Source of the DNA: Eutrigla gurnardus
Lineage: Eukaryota > Chordata > Actinopteri > Perciformes > Triglidae
DNA length: 64,000 bases
NCBI GenBank assembly: GCA_963514095.1
Contig: OY741267.1
Coordinates: 14,378,261-14,442,260 of the forward strand
Direction of reading: 5' to 3'
Part shown: positions 56,101 through 64,000 of the stretch, in pieces
Position numbering within the stretch: the stretch's first letter is position 1
Layout of the letters: every line of letters starts with the position of its first letter
Translations under genes and position numbers: made by a program
The notes under the pieces: model-generated
Databases searched by the model: none
What the model was told of the DNA's origin: nothing
What the model saw: only the letters and a program-made list of their open reading frames with translations

Positions 56101-58513
56101 ATGCTAATGAAGCACAAGAAACATGTTCACAAAACTAATTTCTAACTTCAATAGCATTTTCTTTCTTCTACTCACTTGTAACAGTTGTTGTTGTACCGAT
56201 TATAGCTCCCCAGAACATTCAGACTCCCAGCAGTCAGGCTATAGGAGAAGAATATTTGAGATCCTGCCTCTATCCAGACCTGTAACATTAGGAAATATAG
56301 TAACTCTTGTGACTCTTCAGCTGATTGAAAAATGTGTTAATGGTAATGTCAGGTTAGGGTTACTCGTTCGATCACATTGCAGTTGCCATGAAATGTATTA
56401 CAGATGTTTGTGCTGCACAGATGATGGAACCTAATGACTTTGGTGATCACAAGAAGTTTTTGAGTAAAATGTCTTCAACTATTACATAGATTGCTATGAA
56501 ATGTGGTACACCGATTCAGACCACTTCAGAATGAATTGTTGTCGCTTTGGTCATTGAGTGTCATTGCGAGGTCAAAGGTTTTATGTCCAATACTTTGGTT
56601 CATCAGCAAAACAAATCAGCCTCAGCAGAACTGTATTTCCTGTTCAGTGATAATTCGCTGAGCTGTGGTGTAAACATGGTAAACATGCTTATGTTTACAT
56701 AAATAGATGTTAAGGTTTGATGTTAATTTAGCTAACAACTAATGCCAGCTAAAAAAAAGTTCAAGAAGAATTTAAATGGTGTCCATCTTTAGGTATACAT
56801 GAGTTAAGTTAGTGCTACATTAACTGGTCATCTGAAAGTTCTTTAGGTGATTCAAATCTGGATAGAGATAATAGTAGATCCCATTCCAAGCTCCAGGTAG
56901 TGTCAGGCCCCTGACGAGGAGGACCAGGAGCATCACATAGGGGAACGTAGCTGTAAAATATGTGACCTTAAAAGAACATTTTTAATCATTCTGTCATCAA
57001 TGGAGATACTGTAATGCTTAGTGACTAATATTGTATAATGTTCTTTGTGGAAAATCATTGTTTATAGGGGATTCCTGCAGACATAATATTTCCACTCACC
57101 TTCCCAGAAGATTTGACACCTTTCCAGATACTAAAGTAGCAGAACATCCAGCAGGCCAGAAGACACAAGGCCAGTTCCCATCTCACACTGCCCAGCTCCT
57201 CAATGCCTCCAGACATGCCCAGCACACGCCGTCTGAACAGAGGAATTTGGCAAACAAACAAACAAACAAATCCAGCATGATTTCAGATTTTATTCTGCAG
57301 CCCATTCTGCCCGTAAAAAAAAAAAAATACCACGCAGACTACAGTCGACGTTCAGCTGGTAATAACACATACATGTATGTTCTATGCCTCGAACTTAGCC
57401 TTACAAAATTACTGAGTAGTCATTATGTAAGGCAAACAGTAAGAATGCAGAATACACATTAAATAACACTGACGGTGTTGTCATAGAGTAATTAATGGAA
57501 GATGACTTACTCCCAGAACTCAGTTGCAGCAGAGGTGGTGTTGGTATGATTCGCAGTCACATTAGATGAATTAAAAGTCTGAAGACCGAGGCACTGAGCT
57601 GGGTTTGGGGAACAAACAAAGATTACATATTTTTAAGTGTAAAAGGGAAGGATCAACACATTTAACCTATAAGGGGACATATTTTCCAATTGACATGTAT
57701 AAACCATATGATGTTTTTACATACATTTCAACCAGATTTACATGCCTCTATGATCATAACTGAAAGAAGAAAAAAACGTTCTACCCCGACCAGTGGTGAT
57801 CTCACCTGTGTTCCAGGTGTTCTCACAGCTAGCCCAGGGGAGCTGGGAGGAGAACGAGGACACGAGGTAGAAGAGAGCCCAGACTTGGACTAAAATGTAG
57901 TTTAAGTCATAAAGTTTCATGATCAAAAACCCATATCCAATGCCTGAAATAATAGAATAAATATCATGATTCAAAATGTTCAAACCTGTGAAGGTAATGT
58001 CAATTCAACATGTCAGAACCCTGGAATTGTATGACACACTATATTCTACTTGACAGAGTGATAATACAATATATTTTGCCGTTTTCTCCTCTTGATTTCA
58101 CATTTTAGTTCAACTCACCTTCTGCCAGTGGACACACTTTCTTCCAACAGGTGATGAATCCTTCCTGGGTGTACTGACCAGTTGAAGTCTCCAGCAGGAA
58201 CAGAGGGATTCCAGATACCAGAGCTAACAGACCATATGGTAAAAGAAAGGCCCCTATAGATATGACAGAGACATGTTTGCAACTTTAGCAGTATCCTTTC
58301 ATCTCCAGCCATCAATATTAAACATTTTCACTGAACTAGCAGCTGCTTATATTCTTCACCTCCACCATACTTGTAGCAGAGGTAAGGAAATCTCCACACG
58401 TTGCCCAGGCCGACCACATTTCCTGCAACAACCAGCATATATTCTGTTTTACTGGCCCACTGTCCTCGGTCTCCATTCTTCTGATTTTCTGATTTTCTTC
58501 CATGACTGTTCAT
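53145..58513 (-). CDS. SLC6 transporter copy C (GABA/betaine-type)
   Basis: 14 exons in transcription order: 58513-58360, 58253-58119, 57943-57806, 57598-57511, 57232-57100, 56966-56832, 56279-56176, 56044-55920, 55839-55727, 55626-55489, 55368-55266, 54519-54419, 53937-53767, 53246-53145; 579 residues, all open and in phase. TM1 GLGNVWRFPYLCYKYGGG, TM6 FSYSLTAGSLNVLGSYN, TM7 NSGTSFVAGFVVFSVLGF, TM8 SVDTHF. Four N-x-S/T sites lie in exon 4 (second extracellular loop). Role: Na+/Cl- coupled uptake of a small amino acid-like osmolyte or transmitter at the plasma membrane. Oddities: the exon 6 donor reads AT (56831-56830), and the last 12 codons, including the stop, come from sequence shared with an inverted duplication. 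The frame is open for over 20 codons before the chosen ATG, with no other ATG. Confidence 0.85.
54956..55191 (-). mobile_element. SINE in copy C intron 11
   Basis: Same SINE family in minus orientation, with its tail (CCAT)n at 54956. It and its flanks (54917-55215) match, in inverse, the SINE that received Gypsy element 2 and that SINE's flanks. Confidence 0.8.
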
Positions 58514-59837
58514 CTCAAGATCAGCAATTTCTGGTTTCAGTTTGTCTTTCAGGGTTCTGTTTTCAACTTGTGTTTCAGTTGAGGATCAGAAGTACTGCAG
58601 ATCTTTGCATCTTCTGAGTACTCCTAAATATACAAAATTCTGCCCTCAACCCTGAAGACAAAACCAGTTCTACTGTGGATGGGGCTTCCTTCCTGTTTTT
58701 CCTATATGCAATTTGATCTTGCTGCTTGTATTGTGTGGTGCTTTTTAATTTAACTACATCCTGAGCTCAATAATATTTAAATGTAATATCAGATATTCTG
58801 GTGTGTAGTTTAAACAAAGAAGACTCCCCTTGGGGATCTCTCCCATGTACTCAGAGACCATTCAAAAGTCGACAATCACCTGCAATACAATCTTGAATGG
58901 TTACAGTCTGATGTCTGATAGAAGTACTCAAACTTTTGTTATGGTTTTTCATGATTTTGGACTGTAGAATGTCCTCTTTAAAAATAGATGTCACTTCGAA
59001 TGTATTAGCAAAGCAAGAAGAAATCTCTATTCATTTCTAAAATTAATTTGAAGCTCAGAATCAGAATGTTGAATTCTGTGAAACAAGAAACCTACAAAGA
59101 CAAGACAGGTTGACAGGGGAACTTAAGAGGGAGATAGCAGGTTAACAGTATATGGCTCATTGAAGTGGTATACATCATCTAAAAGTGCATTGTAGATGCT
59201 CAGCACTAGATTTAGAGTTTTTATATCCATAAATCTGTAATAAACCTTGTGATTTGAAAAGTGCATAGCATATACTGTATATGCTTAGAACATTATGATG
59301 GAGTCTATGATGGAGTCAATCCCCATGCTCGCCTTTGTCTCATAATTTGCTGAAAGAATATTTGGGTCGATACCTCTTGTTACAGTTTTTAGAATACATA
59401 CATGATCAAAAATCCCTACAAAATACCACATTAAACTCATTGAGTCCACACCCAATTTATGCAATCCCAAACCCCCAGAATGCAGAAATATTCAAAGACA
59501 CTATTTCTAACACATCATATTTGTCAGTGTTGCTTAAGGTTTATTGGAATTGTCATACACATACACATGAAATGTAGGAGTAGTGGGCTGTTGTGAATCA
59601 CCCATGGAGCAAGTTGAGGCTCAGTGTCTTCTCGATCATGGTATCTTCCCTGCAGGCACTATAGGTTCTACTCAGTACTAACAAAGTCACACAGTTCCAG
59701 CATTGACATCTCAAGTCCAGTATGTTCGTGCATATAAAGAATGATGAACAAGTAACACTCACAGCTCCAACAAGCCAGTACCACATAACCCCACTGCCCC
59801 ACTTAGGACAGAGGAGCCATCTGGCCAGTCCCACCTA
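58514..59837. other. 5' region of SLC6 copy C and intergenic DNA
   Basis: AT-rich noncoding sequence. The promoter of copy C should be here (minus strand), but I see no convincing TATA or CpG island. No gene is recognised. Confidence 0.4.
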
Positions 59838-59950
59838 GCTGAAGTGATAAATCTGTGGTGCCCCTCCCCCGTCAGAATACACAACGTCATAGTCAATATT
59901 ACCCACTCGCCATGTGACCACAAGGGGTCTTTGCCACTTGGCAAACAATT
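59838..59950 (-). mobile_element. Gypsy integrase C-terminal relic
   Basis: The minus-strand frame reads SKLFAKWQRPLVVTWRVGN, then IDYDVVYSDGGGAPQIYHF. This resembles the chromodomain-proximal block (K-W-x-G-P-F...V-G-x-V-x-Y-E-V) of fish Gypsy integrases. No flanking domains remain. Confidence 0.5.
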
Positions 59951-61060
59951 TTGATTGAGGTCCTTGTAATAAGCCTTGGTTATTAATAAGGCCCTTAACA
60001 TTGTTGTGTAATAAGAACATATACGTATTGGTGATAGCATCATAAACATGTTTATTGTTAGATTATTAGAAATTTGTGAGCAATTATTAGAAACTTATTC
60101 ACAGTTTATAGACTGCTTAAGATGATAAGTTTCTTTGAATTTTTTTCTAATAGCATTACAAACAATTGAATTTGATTAACCTTACCTCTAATATCGTTGT
60201 TCATCCTTAAGCTTAATTTGTTGCCTTATTATCATTATTGATACATACTTTATTGTGCATTTGTTAGCAGTAAAATATGCATGTATTTGTGTGTAATTCT
60301 CTATAGACATCATATCAGCAACATGTAGTGCTCATTCCAGATGGGGGAGCTGTGAAAAACATAGTTAAATGTACCTGAGAAACTCACCTGGTAGGGTAGA
60401 TTCCCCATCTGTTAAAACTGCTTCTGAAGCAGCCAGGGTTCAAATCTAACTGCGGGTCCTTTGCGCATGTTGTCTTGAGGTGTATCAGATAATGGCAGAA
60501 AATAAGCCCAAAAATAATATTTAAAAAACTAGTAATTAATACGGCACTGGTTTTGCTTTCGACTTGCAATAAGCATAGTTAACTGTTAATACGTGGATAA
60601 CAAAGGTTTTATTTACCTTAATAAAATGCTGCAAAAATCTTATTTAACTGTTTGAGTGCATAATAAAAAATGTATTAACTTTACTTATAAGTCATTGTTC
60701 TTGCTTTAAATGGTTAACTGTTAATTAGTAAATTGTAAAGTATGTATTAATCGTAATGAAGCAACAAACATAAAATGAAATAATATAATGCAATACCATA
60801 ATAAATTCAATACATGTTTGTATCATAAGCAATTATAAGAACCTAATAATAATTTTATTATTGTCCTAGCAGTGTGTAAATGGTAAACACGTTTCTTATA
60901 AGTGCTTATAAATGAGGAGTACTACCTTCCTCCTTCCTTCCAGCTTTCCTTAACCAGGTCCAGAATGTTTTGCCAAAGACCAGTTTAAAGGGAGAAATCC
61001 TGTGGGAGCCTGGGGCTCCTCCCACATTGCAAACAGGGTCTAGTCACCTATCCCTATCTG
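59951..61060. other. AT-rich intergenic region with a SINE scrap
   Basis: A tRNA-derived SINE scrap at about 60389-60480 has a GGTTCAAATCT B-box followed by 'aactgcgggtcctttgcgcatg', the usual teleost SINE body. The rest is AT-rich with no gene visible. Confidence 0.5.
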
Positions 61061-61079
61061 TTGTGTCCATGACAACGCA

Positions 61080-61150
61080 ATGACGTCCCACCAGAGACAC
61101 AGCCTGGCAGGACGAACTGGGGACGTCTTCATTGACAACTTGATATGACC
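61080..61150 (+). pseudogene. Possible SLC6 terminal-exon relic
   Basis: Plus-strand words GACACAGCC, GACGTCTTCATTGACAAC and a TGA match the last exon of copy C (GACACAGCC, GACGTCTTCATCGACAAC). The upstream half is scrambled and has no proper acceptor. The orientation is opposite to copy C. It suggests another dead array member between copy C and pold3. Confidence 0.4.
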
Positions 61151-61857
61151 TGGAAAGTCACACTTCAGCTGTCACATAAACTTCTAGGCCAATGTAGTCG
61201 ACACAAGACATTTCAGTGATAACAAGCTCAAAATTTAGTTTTGTTCCGTTTTGCACATTTATTTAATATCTTTGGGGTCAACAAACCTGTTGACTCCAGA
61301 TCTGCACTCAAGTTTGAGTGTTCAAAATTGGACATAATTACTTTATGAATAAATTATAGTTGATTAGCTCACACTGACCTTGGATTCATTTTTATTTCAG
61401 CACTTGAAATAACCTACTTTGCTTGTACATGTTTAAGACAAATTTCACCAAAGCCCGTCAGGGGGTAAGTGCAAATATTCAATCAAATAGATTTACATTT
61501 TTTTATGTAAAGCAAAGTCATTACTGTAACAGTTTATTACATTCTGTATGACAGACTTACAATTCTCAAACTAAAATCCTGTCAATCTCCAACAGGTAAT
61601 GTTTTAAACACATCTTTGTGTCAATTTGTGTCAAAAGACAAACACATTCGGTTTCAGTACATGACGTTTATTGAGTAGGGTATCTGATAATGGTAGGTTT
61701 TATCCAGGTTTGGACACGTCCATGTAGTCAAAGTCCTTTTGAGAAGTCAGTTGCAATCCTCAATTGAGCTTTCACATTCATCATAAGATCACAAAGGAAG
61801 TCTGCAGCAGTGCTTTTTGTTACAGAAATAAACAAAACAAAAAAGGGCCGTCCTCCA
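61151..61857. other. Intergenic/3' UTR side of pold3
   Basis: AT-rich. The pold3 3' UTR (minus strand) should start at 61857 and run left. A TTTATT (reverse AATAAA) at 61825-61831 and another at about 61669 are candidate polyadenylation signals. No other gene is visible. Confidence 0.4.
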
Positions 61858-63593
61858 TCATTTCTTTTGGAAGAATCCCATAATTGACGCTTGTTTAGTA
61901 ACTTTATTTGCATTTGTAGAAGTTTTCTTCTGACTTCTCTTGTCGTCCTGTTTGTTACTTGCTGGTTTTGCAGGGGCGGGCTCTTTTGGCACTTGTTTAG
62001 TGGCCTGAACGCTGTCTTCTGTTTCAGAGTACGATTCACTCTCATAGCCTTTCTCCGTCACTGTGGGAAAAAAGATGAACCAGAGTGAGTTTGAACTTCT
62101 GTGTGAATATGGCCACATTATGTAGTGGTGTATTAAACTGCCGTTTATTAAAAGGTCGTAAAAGTAGGCTATTGTCAATATATACACTTCCAAACTCAAT
62201 GAGAAGGAAATAAAGTTCTGATTAAAAAAATAAATCAGCTGGTTGTGAATCATTAATTGCAGTTGTAAATTCATTAAACAAAAATGTAATATTCGATGGC
62301 TTGGTATTATATTTCTGAGAATTTCATCAGTCATACTGTGAGTGTTATTAATATGATGCTGTTATGCTGGTGGAAGTTACAAAAATACAAATCTTGCATA
62401 CAGTTGGTGCGTGAAGTTTTTTGGAAAATGAATAGCAGATCGTATAGATTTCACAAATGTAACAGAGGATGCATTTTCATACCCATGCATCCTTCTTCAT
62501 CTAAAAAGGTTTGAGATTTCAGGACTCGTCTCCTCTTCCTCCTCTTCATTTCAGAGTTCTCCTGCTGTAAAAATAAACGAACACAAACGTGAATTTTCAA
62601 GTAGCAATTTACTGTTAAATACATGAAGAATATTTCACCAATGTCTAATAGCACGATGCATGACTTTCTTTCCCACACTCAGCCAGCCGAGCATTACATC
62701 CATGTTAATGGGTTAACCAGGTTTGATCACTTACACGGAAATGTGTAACAGACTCAACCTTCTTAGGACTTGGCGATGGTTCTCTCGTTTCCATTTGCTG
62801 CGGAGAATCTGGAATGACTGAAAAGGTGAACAAGTATTAGTCTTCCATAGTCTCTCTTAAAAGAGCTTTTGAAATGAACCCTTTTCATAATTCCTTCTTC
62901 TTGGAAGTCTTGAATCATCTGGCTTTACAATACAAATAAACTAGGCCATATTTCTCCAAACTGTAGCTAATGATATTCTTATAGCACTATCCAATATTAT
63001 GAAAGACAGTTGGGAGCTAATAAAGAAGCGACCAATTATCAAAATCTATTTTCATGTCTTGAGGTCTTAAATTCTTTTTTCTCAAGCTTTCAAAATAGCA
63101 AATTACTAAATAGAAACAACAGTAAACAACTCACCATCTTCATCGCTGCTGTCTGGTACAGGCTTCTTAATCCTTCGTCTCTTTTTCTTGTCCATTTTCT
63201 CCTCCTCGCTGTCAGAATCCTCAATGCGCTTGGTTTTGCTTCAACAAGAGGAAGACTTTGATCAAAATAGAGTTATAGCCATATTTGACTTTGGTGAACT
63301 AAGACCATCATCACTCAAAGAGCCCATAGAAATAAAATAAAATGATATTGAACGCCCTTAATTTCAAAAGCTATAACGTCGTGCATTTCTTCGGTAAGTC
63401 AGTTTTGTGTGCAATTCTTCTTTTCCCCTGAGGTGTTATACTGAAAGACACACACACCTCCTGGACTCTTTCTTGGTGTCTTTAGGCAGCTCCACTGCAG
63501 CAGCATCTGGTTTTTCTTCAGGTTGTGGACTTTGGCGTCGCTGCTCTGTTGAGGATGATGCCTGAACTGCTTCCTCCTGCTTCACTGTTTTCT
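61858..63593 (-). CDS. pold3: DNA polymerase delta subunit 3, C-terminal exons
   Basis: Five exons, read right to left: 63593-63458, 63238-63135, 62817-62735, 62564-62483, 62060-61858. The product is the Lys/Glu/Ser-rich disordered tail of the p66/POLD3 subunit of replicative DNA polymerase delta. It includes KRRRIKKPVPDSSDED, the KRRKRRRVLKSQTF basic block, a VTEKGYESES block shared with vertebrate POLD3, and a C-terminal PCNA-binding PIP box QASIMGFF just before the stop. The PIP box links the polymerase to the sliding clamp in the nucleus. All splice sites seen are canonical. The N-terminal exons (polymerase-core binding) lie beyond the right edge. No sign of decay, in contrast to the SLC6 copies. 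Confidence 0.93.
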
Positions 63594-64000
63594 CTGAAGA
63601 AAGTGAGGAGAGTTTAGTTAGAAAAAACAAACCCTGAAAATGTCATGCAGTCACTGTTTGTATGGGGCTCATCTTGGGATTAATCTAAAAGCAAAGAAGA
63701 GAGAGTTAACTGTATCGGGTTATTACCTCATCTTCATACTAGAGACCGTTTGAAGGTAAACAGCTCATTAAGTTACAGCAAATGCCAGCTGAAGCATTTC
63801 TGGGATAAGAAAGGTGGCGGAGGATCGCAAACATGCTGCCTCCAAATGACAAGTTCTTAATGTGGTTTTATTAAGTCTCTAATATTATCCACGAAAATCA
63901 GAGACACATTTATAAAGTGTTGATGTAGCAAAACAAAGTGCGGTAACAAAACATATTTGGCCAAGTTGCAGTGAGCCTGTCCTCAGGTCTGGTTTAAAAA
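63594..64000 (-). other. pold3 intron at the window edge
   Basis: The upstream acceptor of the 63593 exon is followed (leftward in the gene) by AT-rich sequence with no further exon recognised before the window ends. Confidence 0.5.

Noticed and set aside
56830..56966. U12-type AT-AC intron at copy C exon 6
   Set aside because: ATGACC does not fit the ATATCC consensus, and copies A and B use GT at the same boundary.

Overview
The window is nuclear DNA of a teleost fish. It holds intron-split vertebrate genes of the SLC6 transporter family, the 3' end of a vertebrate pold3 gene, CA, AAT and CAAT microsatellites, and a dense load of fish-type mobile DNA (hAT, piggyBac-like, Tc1, Ty3/Gypsy, LINE and tRNA-derived SINE). 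No prokaryotic operon, CRISPR array or rRNA is present. I cannot name the species.

Layout: 1-170 resembles the 3' flank of an SLC6 copy further down the window, so the SLC6 array probably continues to the left. 171-6392 is a patchwork of DNA-transposon pieces, a minisatellite, a MYB/SANT-like transposon exon, a Tc1 remnant and a LINE fragment. 6393-13479 is a complete, recently inserted Ty3/Gypsy element on the minus strand. Its integrase lies upstream of reverse transcriptase (Gmr1-like order), its two 413-bp LTRs are the same length, and a 936-bp hAT element sits inside the right LTR. 13736-21362 is SLC6 copy A, a pseudogene. 23201-24150 is a decayed 3' SLC6 fragment (A'). 25237-33304 is SLC6 copy B, with all 14 exons open but two defective splice donors. 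29910-39209 and 39210-48509 are a direct tandem duplication of exactly 9300 bp with at least three base differences. Each unit carries exons 8-14 of copy B, its 3' flank, a solo LTR with a nested SINE, an SLC6 exon-1 stub, and the 5' LTR plus gag of a second Gypsy element. Only the second unit runs on into that element's complete pol, integrase and 3' LTR (ending at 52987). 53145-58513 is SLC6 copy C on the minus strand, the most intact copy, with one lost splice donor. 58514-61857 is noncoding apart from repeat remnants and a possible SLC6 terminal-exon relic. 61858-63593 is the C-terminal part of pold3 on the minus strand, running off the right edge.

Biology: the host content is a local array of plasma-membrane Na+/Cl- coupled solute carriers, closest by eye to the GABA/betaine/taurine group (SLC6A6/11/12/13), beside a replication gene (DNA polymerase delta subunit 3). 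The array has been eroded by transposons, local duplication and inversion. I see no convincing new multigene system. The most notable items are the integrase-first retrotransposon, the near-perfect 9.3-kb duplication (real or an assembly artefact), the shared Asn in the SLC6 substrate-site segment, and copy C's last exon, which appears to have acquired its stop codon from an inverted duplication.
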